This document shows positions 6,172-13,384 of a DNA stretch of 15,801 nt, piece by piece. How positions within the stretch are numbered: position 1 is the stretch's first letter; each line of letters opens with the position of its first letter. Under the pieces are notes generated by a model, which did not search any database, had not been told where the DNA came from, and saw nothing but the letters and a program-made list of their open reading frames with translations. The DNA comes from Kiritimatiellales bacterium (GTDB taxonomy: Bacteria > Verrucomicrobiota > Kiritimatiellia > Kiritimatiellales > Pontiellaceae), in the NCBI GenBank assembly GCA_030625905.1, contig DAOUQA010000021.1, forward strand, positions 1 to 15,801, in the 5' to 3' direction. A program made the position numbers and the translations under genes.

Positions 6172-8271
6172 CTAGCCACGCTCATCCGTCATCTCTTCGC
6201 CCTGAAAGTCGTGCTGATAATCGGAGTAGTCGGAGTGATAATAATAGTAGTAGTCATCGCGCATTATATTGATGTTGTTCAAGACCGCCCCCACCGTGGT
6301 AACACCCAACGTCTCTATTGTTTGCTTTGCCTTGATAAGCATGTCGCGCGGGTATTTGCGGTATTGCACTACGAGAATGGCCCCATCGGTTTCCTTTGCG
6401 ATGATGGCCGAATCGCTGATACCAACCAGTGGCGGGGTGTCGATGAGAACCACATCATATTTAGTCTTCAAACTTGAAATGAGTTCCCCGATTCGCTTCG
6501 GATCCAATACCCCTAGGGATGTACGCGGCAACCGCCCGCTCGGGAGGAAGTGGAGGTTTGGAACACTCGTGGCCTTAATGGCCTCTTCTACCGGCACATC
6601 GCGCAAGAGCACATTGGTTAATCCGAACCGGTTGGATACGCCAAGGATCAGGTGCTGGACGGGTCGACGAAGGTCGGCATCAACCAGCAAAACCTTTTCA
6701 CCCTGTTGTGCACAAACATAGGCGAGGTTGAACACGGTAGTCGATTTGCCTTCACCGGAACCGCCGCTCAACACGCAAAACGCGCCCTTGTGCGAACCCC
6801 CTTCGGTAAATGCCAGATTGGTACGAAGCACCCGATAGGCTTCGCCATGTTCGCTGTCGGGTCCCTCCTCGATCAGCGGGCGCACTTTCTGCGGAATCAA
6901 GCCAAGAACCGGAAGCCCTAGCACGCGCTCAACATCGTCGGCGGTTTTGATTGAAGTATCAAGGTATTCAATAAAGTAGGCGAGGCCAACCCCTGCACCC
7001 AAGCCAACGAAGATACTGAGCAGTACGTTCATGAAGACATTCGGGCTGACCCGGCGGTTGTTCGGTTCGGCGGAATCGATGATTTCAACCGGGTTTCGCG
7101 GAACCTGCAAGGTAATGGTTTCCTGCCGATACTTGGATAGGAGCTGGTTATAGATAAACCGCTCGGTTTCAAGCTGAGCCATGGCAATCCTGAATGGGCG
7201 GTACTTTTCCCCTTGCGCTTCAATGCTGGTGGCGCGAACACCCGCCAATGCCTTGTCGAGACTTTCGTACCGGTTCTTGGCAATCACATAGTCGGTCTGA
7301 AGGCCATTTCGAAGGGCCTGCAGGCGAAGTTCAAGCGTTTCTTCCAGCTTGGCCTGCTGGAGCAAATACCGTTTAACCTCTGGATGGTTCTTGCCGAAAT
7401 CGGCATCGAGAGCGCTTAGCTGAACGTCTATATCCTGGATCTGTTGCATGGTGCTCACCACAATCTGATCAAATGTAATGTAGGAGGCCTGCTCCATAAG
7501 ATCCTTGTCGTCCAGACCCTCCAGTGTCTTCAGCAGACTCTCCTTGTCAAGCATATCCCGGTGGGCGGCCAAACGATCGCCTTCCATCTGCTGGAGACGC
7601 ATTTCGTCGACATCGTAGTTGCCCTCGCCCCCGATGACGGCAATATCGAGATTTTTCCGAAGCTGTTGCACCTTGTTTTCGGAATCTTCAACGCGCACGA
7701 GTTGCTCCTTCACCGCTTCTTCGATCTTGTTGATTGCCCCGTGTGCAACCGTGTATGCCAAATCAAGGCGCGAGTCGCGGTAGACTTCCGCAACTTCATT
7801 CGCGATCTTCGCCGCTTCATTAGGGTTATCGCGCTTTGCGGAAATCACGATAAGCGTGGTGTCGCGTTGCTGAAACACACTAAGGCTGTTCTGAAGGATC
7901 TTGGATGCTACATCGAGGGAAAGCTTCTCGCCATCCCTTCCCCATTCCGCCTGCAGGTTGAGGCGGTTAATCACTTCGTGCAGGATAGGCTTCGATGTCA
8001 ATACCTCGAACTGGGTGCGAAGGAAATAGGGGTTGTAGCTGGAAGCATACGATTGCTGGGCTGTAAACGGATTGATCTCCGGCGCGTCCTCGGATACGGA
8101 AATCCGAGCCATTGATGCGTAGACACTCGGGAGCATCAACGTGTACACCGTGCCTGTCAAAACAACAAGGATGGTAACAGCAAGAACAATTTCCTTTCGC
8201 GAGCGGACAACCCGCCAATAATCAAGAAAGTGAAGGGTATCCGACTGCTGTTCCGCAGGTTCATTGCTCAT
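6172..8271 (-). CDS. Wzc-type polysaccharide co-polymerase fused to BY-family tyrosine kinase
   Basis: Controls polysaccharide chain length and links inner-membrane polymerisation to export. It has 699 residues. A short cytoplasmic tail and TM1 (about 28-48) lead into the Wzz domain. A long periplasmic coiled-coil region (about 170-390) precedes TM2 (about 411-433). The cytoplasmic kinase carries the oligomerisation motif EAYRVLR (477-483, EX2RX2R), Walker A GGSGEGKST (503-511), Walker A' VLLVDADLRRP (527-537) and Walker B VVLIDTPP (607-614). The C-terminal tyrosine cluster is DDYYYYYHSDYSDY (672-685), seven Tyr in all, the autophosphorylation tail. The ATG at 8271 is preferred over a TTG at 8277 because AGGAG (8284-8280) has proper spacing to it. 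Kinase and co-polymerase are one chain, as in proteobacterial Wzc, not split as in Firmicutes. No Wzb-type phosphatase gene is in the window. Confidence 0.95.
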   Translation of the reverse strand: MSNEPAEQQSDTLHFLDYWRVVRSRKEIVLAVTILVVLTGTVYTLMLPSVYASMARISVSEDAPEINPFTAQQSYASSYNPYFLRTQFEVLTSKPILHEVINRLNLQAEWGRDGEKLSLDVASKILQNSLSVFQQRDTTLIVISAKRDNPNEAAKIANEVAEVYRDSRLDLAYTVAHGAINKIEEAVKEQLVRVEDSENKVQQLRKNLDIAVIGGEGNYDVDEMRLQQMEGDRLAAHRDMLDKESLLKTLEGLDDKDLMEQASYITFDQIVVSTMQQIQDIDVQLSALDADFGKNHPEVKRYLLQQAKLEETLELRLQALRNGLQTDYVIAKNRYESLDKALAGVRATSIEAQGEKYRPFRIAMAQLETERFIYNQLLSKYRQETITLQVPRNPVEIIDSAEPNNRRVSPNVFMNVLLSIFVGLGAGVGLAYFIEYLDTSIKTADDVERVLGLPVLGLIPQKVRPLIEEGPDSEHGEAYRVLRTNLAFTEGGSHKGAFCVLSGGSGEGKSTTVFNLAYVCAQQGEKVLLVDADLRRPVQHLILGVSNRFGLTNVLLRDVPVEEAIKATSVPNLHFLPSGRLPRTSLGVLDPKRIGELISSLKTKYDVVLIDTPPLVGISDSAIIAKETDGAILVVQYRKYPRDMLIKAKQTIETLGVTTVGAVLNNINIMRDDYYYYYHSDYSDYQHDFQGEEMTDERG

Positions 8272-8290
8272 GTTCAAAACTCCTGTTCAA

Positions 8291-8330
8291 AAGACAAGAT
8301 GGTGAAGGTAAACCTTCGCCATCTTGTCTT
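8291..8330 (-). terminator. 18-bp hairpin between porin stop and wzc ribosome binding site (attenuator or processing element)
   Basis: AAGACAAGATGGTGAAGG (8291-8308) and its reverse complement at 8313-8330, with one mismatch, enclose a four-base TAAA loop. It begins 30 bases after the porin stop and ends six bases before the wzc Shine-Dalgarno sequence. On the minus strand it is followed by CTTTTGAA, a poor T tract, so full termination is not assured. It could set the ratio of porin to kinase mRNA by partial termination, block 3' exonucleases, or mark an RNase cut site. Confidence 0.7.
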
Positions 8331-8360
8331 CAAATCAAAACTCTACTTATCCGTATGCCG

Positions 8361-9557
8361 CTAGAGACGCAGTCTCCAGCCAATATCAACCCGGCTCCGG
8401 GTATATTCTGTTAGATCCGGCGAATCCGAATCCCGCTGCGAGATTTCATACCCGATATCTATGAAGTTGTTGCGGTTGATTTGGTATGACCCGCGCAGGG
8501 AAAGGCTGAGATAGTTTTCCTCGGCATCTTCAAGGCCAAGATCGCCGTATGCAGAATCATACATGGAAAAGATATAGGACAGGGTGCCGGAAAGGGTTAT
8601 TTTTCCGGTCAAATCATGCCGGACGCCGAGACCCACATCAAACCCCTCCTGGGCGTTGTAAAACGAGCTTTGCGACTGGGAAAGCGAGTAGCCCAACGAT
8701 CCGTTAATGCTGGTGCGATCCGTTGGTTGGTATGTCAATCCCGTCTCAAGAAACGGAGACGACGTATCTTCACTGTTTTCACCCCAGTCAACACTGGAAA
8801 GCGACCAGCCCAATTGCGCAGTTCCAGACATCTTGGGATTGAAGGCATGGTCGACGCCGCCATAGAGGGTTGTCGAATCAAAGCCGCCACGGGCACCGTC
8901 GTATTCATGGTTCACATAGTTCACGCCCACCATTGCATGGGTTGTATCTTCCTTGAGCTCGCGCACATACGATCCATCGGCCTTCAACTGGTCATAGTTG
9001 TTGCCGCTCCTTGTCGTTGTGCCGGGATTCCACTCGCCATAGCCGTCATCATCCCATGTACGGAACTCGTAGCCCCCGCCGAGTTTAATCTGGTTCTTGG
9101 GGCTCAAGGTAAAGCCAAGAGAGCCCATCAGATCGTTTTCAAGGAAGTTTTGATTTACCGCATCTCCCCCCACCAGATCGCTCTGTCCGTCCTTTTCCTG
9201 ATAGCGCAGCCGGTCGGAAAGCTCGAGAAAGGTGCGTTGCGACACCGCATGGCTCAGCCGACCATACAAATCCTGATAGGTGATCGCCTCGGGATCTGCA
9301 TCAAAGCGATAGCGGAGCTCGGGTTGCCAGTACAGTTCCATCTCCGACCGATCCGAGAAAACAAACTCGCCCGAGATATTAACAATGTCCGCAATAAACG
9401 CGGTTCCTTGTTTGTTTACGTCACGAGTCTGGTAGATGTTGTCGTCATAACCCACGCGAACCGTGTTCTGGATGTTGAAGGAACGATCCTGGGCCGCAAA
9501 AACCGTCGCAGAACCCAATGCCAAGGCAACCAGCGTGAAACACTTTATTCTATTCAT
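8361..9557 (-). CDS. Outer-membrane beta-barrel porin, putative beta-barrel porin 2 type
   Basis: A 398-residue exported protein with signal peptide MNRIKCFTLVALALGSATVFA, cleaved before AQDRS. The mature part is almost wholly alternating hydrophobic/polar beta strands joined by Asp/Gly/Asn-rich turns. It opens with TVRVGYDDNIYQT, a start I associate with the putative beta-barrel porin 2 / polysaccharide-locus porin group. The last strand ends RSRVDIGWRLRL, with Leu in place of the usual terminal Phe. The start at 9557 is chosen for the signal peptide; the frame is open further upstream but overlaps the preceding gene. Its position directly before wzc and opx suggests a role in passing polysaccharide across the outer membrane. 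Direct proof of that role, and the exact family, cannot be had from the sequence alone. Confidence 0.85.
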   Translation of the reverse strand: MNRIKCFTLVALALGSATVFAAQDRSFNIQNTVRVGYDDNIYQTRDVNKQGTAFIADIVNISGEFVFSDRSEMELYWQPELRYRFDADPEAITYQDLYGRLSHAVSQRTFLELSDRLRYQEKDGQSDLVGGDAVNQNFLENDLMGSLGFTLSPKNQIKLGGGYEFRTWDDDGYGEWNPGTTTRSGNNYDQLKADGSYVRELKEDTTHAMVGVNYVNHEYDGARGGFDSTTLYGGVDHAFNPKMSGTAQLGWSLSSVDWGENSEDTSSPFLETGLTYQPTDRTSINGSLGYSLSQSQSSFYNAQEGFDVGLGVRHDLTGKITLSGTLSYIFSMYDSAYGDLGLEDAEENYLSLSLRGSYQINRNNFIDIGYEISQRDSDSPDLTEYTRSRVDIGWRLRL

Positions 9558-9615
9558 AATATAATCCCCTACTAAACCCAAATTTCTACGGACCGGACAA
9601 ACTAAACAATAAATC

Positions 9616-10122
9616 CTATGTTTTAGTGGCATCAGACTCGGGATACCCATGTCCGCCTTCATCCTGGATAATCTCGGACATTTCCTGATAAAGTGCTTTG
9701 AGCTCCGGCGACTGCCACGGAATCTCTTCGATATTCGGGATGGAATAGCCCTCCTTGCCTGGAGGCGTGGAATCCGAAGGTGTGCCCTCCGTCGCGTCCA
9801 GCGCCGCATTCCGAGCCGCTACCAAATCCTTCATGGCCGCATTATTGCCCGCCTCCAATTCGGTGTAGGCCTCCAGCGCCGACTGCATGGACTTCTCCAC
9901 GTCGGCGACCACCGCCTGCGCCGCCTCAACAGCAACAAGGTCGACCGGCGGCCCACTGTTTGCGGCGTCGGCCAAGGCCGCATTGGCCTGGGTTGCAGCA
10001 ACCGCAATGTCGGCAAGGAAACCACTCGCCGCCGCCAAATCCACAGCAAGAACCTGTATGGTCGCAAAAAGGGCCACAACACATGCGATCAATCCTATCT
10101 TTCTATATTGATTTCTTTTCAT
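9616..10122 (-). CDS. Exported alanine-rich protein of unknown function (third of three)
   Basis: A 168-residue protein I do not recognise. It has a basic N-terminus and a hydrophobic core with likely cleavage after VLA (about residue 26), so it should be periplasmic or released. Residues about 30-112 are strongly alanine-rich and helical (many AA pairs, spaced acidic residues), compatible with a short helical bundle or coiled coil. A Pro/Ser/Thr/Gly linker (112-125) then leads to an acidic C-terminal segment with IPNIEEIPW and helix ELKALYQEMSEII. AAGGAG, overlapping the previous gene's stop, precedes the ATG by seven bases; the gap to that gene is only 11 bases, so they form one operon. Composition resembles the preceding gene, but I could not align the two convincingly. 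Confidence 0.82.
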   Translation of the reverse strand: MKRNQYRKIGLIACVVALFATIQVLAVDLAAASGFLADIAVAATQANAALADAANSGPPVDLVAVEAAQAVVADVEKSMQSALEAYTELEAGNNAAMKDLVAARNAALDATEGTPSDSTPPGKEGYSIPNIEEIPWQSPELKALYQEMSEIIQDEGGHGYPESDATKT

Positions 10123-10133
10123 AATCCGGCTCC

Positions 10134-10688
10134 TTATTTAGAATACTTTTCGGCGATGATGCTTTTTACGCGCTCGTAGTTGAATTGAACCTGAGCCGCC
10201 GCGTCCAGGGAATTCTGCATGGCCTGCTTGATAATATCGAGGGATTCGCTCTTGTTATTCGCCACCGCATCCACAAACAAAAGTCCGGTCTGAACCACCT
10301 TTGCACCGGATAGTGCAACTCCGGCGTTTACTGTCGCCAGAAGTTTATAGTCCTGGGCGATTTCCGGGGAGGAAGCAGAGGAAATTTTGGAAGCGCTCTC
10401 TTTCGCGCCCTCAAGAGCCGACACAGCCGAAACCCAATTTTCCTTGGCCGACCTCAATACCTCCGCAACATCCTCCATCAAGGGCGAATCCTCTGGAATC
10501 ATTGCGACGAATTGTTTCCCGTTTTTAATTGCAACCCGCGCCTCCTCGACAGCGTTCTCGGCTGCGGCAACCGCCTTGTCGGCATCGGCTACCAGCTCGA
10601 CACTCTGTTCCCCGCCGGCGACATTCAAAACACTACCAAACCCCAGCCCGGCAACCATCATCAACGCAATACAATTGCTTCTATTCAT
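10134..10688 (-). CDS. Exported helical protein of unknown function (second of three)
   Basis: A 184-residue protein I do not recognise. The signal peptide runs from MNRSNCIALMMV to about residue 26 (after VAGG). The mature part is rich in Ala, Glu, Lys and Ser and predicts as long helices: an ADADKAVAAAENAVEEARVA segment (about 35-54), then two further helices and a charged end (YERVKSIIAEKYSK). There are no cysteines after the signal and no catalytic motif. It might be a structural or chaperone-like periplasmic protein; that is only inference from shape. GAGG lies eight bases before the ATG. Its stop (TAA) is part of the next gene's ribosome binding site (TAAGGAG), a sign of translational coupling. 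Confidence 0.82.
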   Translation of the reverse strand: MNRSNCIALMMVAGLGFGSVLNVAGGEQSVELVADADKAVAAAENAVEEARVAIKNGKQFVAMIPEDSPLMEDVAEVLRSAKENWVSAVSALEGAKESASKISSASSPEIAQDYKLLATVNAGVALSGAKVVQTGLLFVDAVANNKSESLDIIKQAMQNSLDAAAQVQFNYERVKSIIAEKYSK

Positions 10689-10749
10689 CCTTCATTCCTC
10701 AAGTTAATTTAGTGAAGATACCAACATGACCTTTTCCTTGCAAGGGAAA

Positions 10750-11202
10750 CTATTCTTCCTTTCGGGCACCTGCCACGTTCAGTATTTCAAGCATCGCCCG
10801 ATGCCCCTTGACATACCCCACGCCGTGCATAGCACAAAACTCTGCCCACGATTCAATACCTTTTGGCAACTTTACTTTACCTAAAGAAAAACCGGCCTCG
10901 CCGCTTAATACCAGATTGATTTGCCCCATGGAACGAGCACAATCCTCAACCGTGTATTCCGCCCCGTCAACCACTTCCAGCAGCCCGAAATAGATCCCGG
11001 TCTTGTTCAAGAAAGCCACGCATTCATTCAAGTCGGCATCCTCGTTCACGTACCGATTAAAATACCCTGAATATTTTGCGAGGATTACCGCCGCGTCGGC
11101 GTGCGTAAGAATGGGCTTCGGGTTATTGCCGCCCCATGCAACCCCCCCGAGAAATACACACACCAGTAGCAACCCGGTCGCTAATCTCGATAAATTGATC
11201 AT
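10750..11202 (-). CDS. Exported small protein of unknown function (first of three)
   Basis: A 150-residue protein I do not recognise. A signal peptide (MINLSRLATGLLLVCVFLGG) with likely cleavage near residue 24 (VAWG before GNN) directs export. The mature part has three cysteines (61, 88, 123), the first two in NECVAFLNKTG and VEDCARSMG; an odd number leaves one free after a disulfide. It looks globular and mixed alpha/beta, unlike the Ala-rich proteins that follow. The ATG at 11202 is preferred over a GTG at 11253 because AGGA lies eight bases upstream and the signal peptide starts there. It is the first gene of the minus-strand run, divergent from rnhC, so the promoter for the export genes probably lies in 11203-11304. 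Confidence 0.8.
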   Translation of the reverse strand: MINLSRLATGLLLVCVFLGGVAWGGNNPKPILTHADAAVILAKYSGYFNRYVNEDADLNECVAFLNKTGIYFGLLEVVDGAEYTVEDCARSMGQINLVLSGEAGFSLGKVKLPKGIESWAEFCAMHGVGYVKGHRAMLEILNVAGARKEE

Positions 11203-11263
11203 GAATGCCGTCCTGGTTATCAAAGGATATTGCAGAAGCCGCTTTCGTAGCACCCTCGACTTT

Positions 11264-11273
11264 TGCTATGAAT
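11264..11273 (+). promoter_or_regulatory. Possible extended -10 promoter element for rnhC
   Basis: TGCTATGAAT has the TGnTATnnT form of an extended -10 box and lies about 30 bases before the rnhC ATG. No good -35 box is found at the normal distance, and the leader has no Shine-Dalgarno sequence. This is a weak call. Confidence 0.25.
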
Positions 11274-11304
11274 CCCTACGTCACCACTAAACACGGATTT
11301 TTAG

Positions 11305-12252
11305 ATGAATACCAACTCTTTTACATTCAAACTTACGAAGGAGCAACAGCACGCACTATGCCAACTGCTCAAAAGCCCGAAATACCTACCTGAAAACGTG
11401 CCCCACACGCAAGTCGCCGTCTCCATCCCCGACGGCCGCATCAACCTGTATAATTCCGGCAAGCTGCTCGTGCAGGGGAAGGCCGCCCGCGAATGGATCA
11501 CCTTCACGCTGGAAACAGAAATCTTAAAAGAGGCCATGCTTGGCTATGAAGACTTCCGCGACCCCGAGGCCATCCAGCCCCACATGGGCATCGATGAAAG
11601 CGGCAAGGGCGACTTCTTCGGGCCACTCGTGATTGCATCCGCCTATGTGGACGAGGATCTGGTCGGCAAGCTACGCGAGCTTGGCGTGCGCGACAGCAAG
11701 AAAATCTCTTCCGACAACGTGGCTCTGAACATGGCGCGCGAAATCCGTAAGATTCTCGGCGACCGCTGCGCAATGGTCGCCATTGGCAACCGTTCCTACA
11801 ACCGGATGTACACCAAAATCCGGAACGTCAATAAAATGCTGGCATGGGGACACGCCCGGGCCATCGAAAACCTGCTCGAAAAAGTGCCTGGTTGCCCGCG
11901 CGCGCTATCCGACAAATTCGGCCCCACCCACCAGATTGAGCGCGCACTCATGGACAAGGGCAAAAAGATCAAGCTCGACCAGCGCACCAAGGCCGAATCC
12001 GACCCTGCCGTGGCGGCCGCATCGATCCTTGCGCGCGCGGGGTTCCTCTATGCCCTTAAGACCATGGGGAAGAAATACGACTTTGAGGTGCCAAAGGGCG
12101 CATCCGACAAAGTGCGGCGCGAAGCCGAGAAACTGGTGGCCGACAAGGGTCCCGGCATCCTGCTCGATACCGCCAAGTGCCACTTTCGGACCACCGACAA
12201 GGTGCTGGCCGAGGTCGGCTACTCCCGCAAGGACTTGCCGCCCGCCACCTGA
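11305..12252 (+). CDS. rnhC: Ribonuclease HIII
   Basis: Cuts the RNA strand of RNA-DNA hybrids such as primers and R-loops. It has 315 residues. The N-terminal part (about 1-85) is the TBP-like substrate-binding domain that sets HIII apart from HII. The catalytic domain begins GIDESGKGDFFGPLV (95-109), and the acidic residues Asp97, Glu98, Asp203 (in LSDKFG) and Asp233 (in KAESDPAVAAAS) match the known active site. DSKK (130-133) is also typical. No clear ribosome binding site precedes the ATG. RNase HIII is found in Firmicutes, Chlamydiae and other PVC bacteria, which fits the suggested lineage. It is divergent from the exported-protein operon and 230 bases upstream of thyX. Confidence 0.95.
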   Translation: MNTNSFTFKLTKEQQHALCQLLKSPKYLPENVPHTQVAVSIPDGRINLYNSGKLLVQGKAAREWITFTLETEILKEAMLGYEDFRDPEAIQPHMGIDESGKGDFFGPLVIASAYVDEDLVGKLRELGVRDSKKISSDNVALNMAREIRKILGDRCAMVAIGNRSYNRMYTKIRNVNKMLAWGHARAIENLLEKVPGCPRALSDKFGPTHQIERALMDKGKKIKLDQRTKAESDPAVAAASILARAGFLYALKTMGKKYDFEVPKGASDKVRREAEKLVADKGPGILLDTAKCHFRTTDKVLAEVGYSRKDLPPAT

Positions 12253-12349
12253 CCTGATTCCAGAGGACGGAGGCTATAGCATTGAGGCCATAGATCTCGA
12301 ATATATTAACCATTTATTTGCAACTCCCACGGCAAAGGAATACCTTCGC

Positions 12350-12431
12350 ATTTTCGATTTTTGAATGCCGATTGAGTTCGTTAAATCGAAAATCCCGAAA
12401 GCGACGCGATAGATAATTTTCGACAGAAAAT
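12350..12431. repeat. Two AT-rich inverted repeats upstream of thyX
   Basis: ATTTTCGATTT (12350-12360) is the exact reverse complement of AAATCGAAAAT (12383-12393). A second short hairpin, ATTTTC-GACA-GAAAAT, lies at 12416-12431. Both share the ATTTTCGA/TCGAAAAT theme. They lie in the 230-base gap between rnhC and thyX and could be operator half sites, a leader structure for thyX, or a weak rnhC terminator. No regulator is named. Confidence 0.45.
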
Positions 12432-12482
12432 AGAGGCCGAAGGACTCGGTTCAAAATCAGAAGTTTTTCCGGAGGAAAACAC

Positions 12483-13307
12483 ATGGCACATATTACCGTC
12501 CCCGAAGCCGAAGCCCTGCTGGATCAGGAAATCAAGGTGCTTGATCGCGGCTTCATCCGTTTGATCGACTACATGGGCAGCGACGACCGCATCGTACAGA
12601 CCGCGCGCGTCTCCTACGGCGTCGGTACCAAGACCCTTCGTCAGGATGCCGGGCTCATCGACTACCTCCTGCGCCACGAGCACACCTCCCCCTTCGAGCA
12701 CGTCGTCTTCGAATTTCACTGCAAGATGCCGATCTTCGTCGCCCGCCAGTGGATCCGCCACCGCACCGCACGACTCAACGAGATTTCCGGCCGCTATTCT
12801 GTCATGACGGGCGAATTCTACCTACCGCCGCGCGACAAAATCAGCCTCCAAGGTGTGGACAACAAACAGGGCCGCAACCCTAAAGACGTTCCGCCCGAGC
12901 TGCAGGACAAGGTGCTCGAACTGCTCCGAAAGGACCAGGAAACCCTCTACAAAAACTACGAAGAGATGCTCGAGGACGATATCGCGCGCGAACTCGCCCG
13001 CATCAACCTTCCCCTCTCGCTCTACACCGAATGGTATTGGCAGATGGACCTCAAGAACATGTTCCATTTCCTTAAGCTGCGCATGGACAGCCATGCCCAG
13101 TGGGAAATCCAGGAATATGGCCGTGCCATGGCCAAGGTCGTCAAAGCCGTCTGCCCGCTTGCCTACGAATCGTTCGAACGCCACTTGGTCAACGGCGCGC
13201 GCTTTTCCGCCGACGAGATCGCCGCCATCAAGAACGTCATGGCCGGCGAACCCAACCCGCTCGAAGGCCGGCGCCTCGAAGAATTCGAAGGCAAGCTCAA
13301 TAAATAA
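12483..13307 (+). CDS. thyX: Flavin-dependent thymidylate synthase
   Basis: Methylates dUMP to dTMP using methylenetetrahydrofolate and FAD/NADPH, replacing ThyA. It has 274 residues. The signature RHRx7S is present as RHRTARLNEIS (92-102), followed by GRYS, and HTSPFEH (67-73) is a conserved substrate/FAD site. The C-terminal half (LPLSLYTEWYWQMDLKNMFHFLKLR) is typical of the longer ThyX group. GGAGG at 12471-12475 lies seven bases before the ATG, a strong ribosome binding site. Two hairpins follow the stop, the second a good terminator. Tmk, which uses its product, is encoded elsewhere in the window. Confidence 0.97.
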   Translation: MAHITVPEAEALLDQEIKVLDRGFIRLIDYMGSDDRIVQTARVSYGVGTKTLRQDAGLIDYLLRHEHTSPFEHVVFEFHCKMPIFVARQWIRHRTARLNEISGRYSVMTGEFYLPPRDKISLQGVDNKQGRNPKDVPPELQDKVLELLRKDQETLYKNYEEMLEDDIARELARINLPLSLYTEWYWQMDLKNMFHFLKLRMDSHAQWEIQEYGRAMAKVVKAVCPLAYESFERHLVNGARFSADEIAAIKNVMAGEPNPLEGRRLEEFEGKLNK

Positions 13308-13308
13308 A

Positions 13309-13327
13309 CCGGGATCACCGATCCCGG
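13309..13327 (+). other. Short perfect hairpin right after thyX stop
   Basis: CCGGGATC, loop ACC, GATCCCGG is a perfect 8-bp stem two bases after the stop. No T tract follows. It probably protects the 3' end or assists the terminator just downstream. Confidence 0.55.
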
Positions 13328-13334
13328 CTACAGC

Positions 13335-13362
13335 AAACGGCACCTTTTAAAGGTGCCGTTTT
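13335..13362. terminator. Bidirectional Rho-independent terminator between thyX and PEP-CTERM gene
   Basis: AAACGGCACC (13335-13344) pairs with GGTGCCGTTT (13352-13361), and the TTTTAAA between them can extend the stem. TTTT follows on the plus strand and AAA precedes it, so it works for both directions. It sits between the convergent thyX (stop 13307) and the PEP-CTERM gene (stop 13385), as expected. Confidence 0.88.
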
Positions 13363-13384
13363 CGCTTCCAGTATCCGGAAACCC

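Noticed and set aside
9558..9809. Longer N-terminus for the beta-barrel porin
   Set aside because: The extension is Arg-rich, overlaps the preceding gene and would bury the signal peptide that begins at 9557.
12365..12412. Leader peptide of 15 codons before thyX
   Set aside because: No ribosome binding site and no run of regulatory codons; kept only as part of the leader observation.
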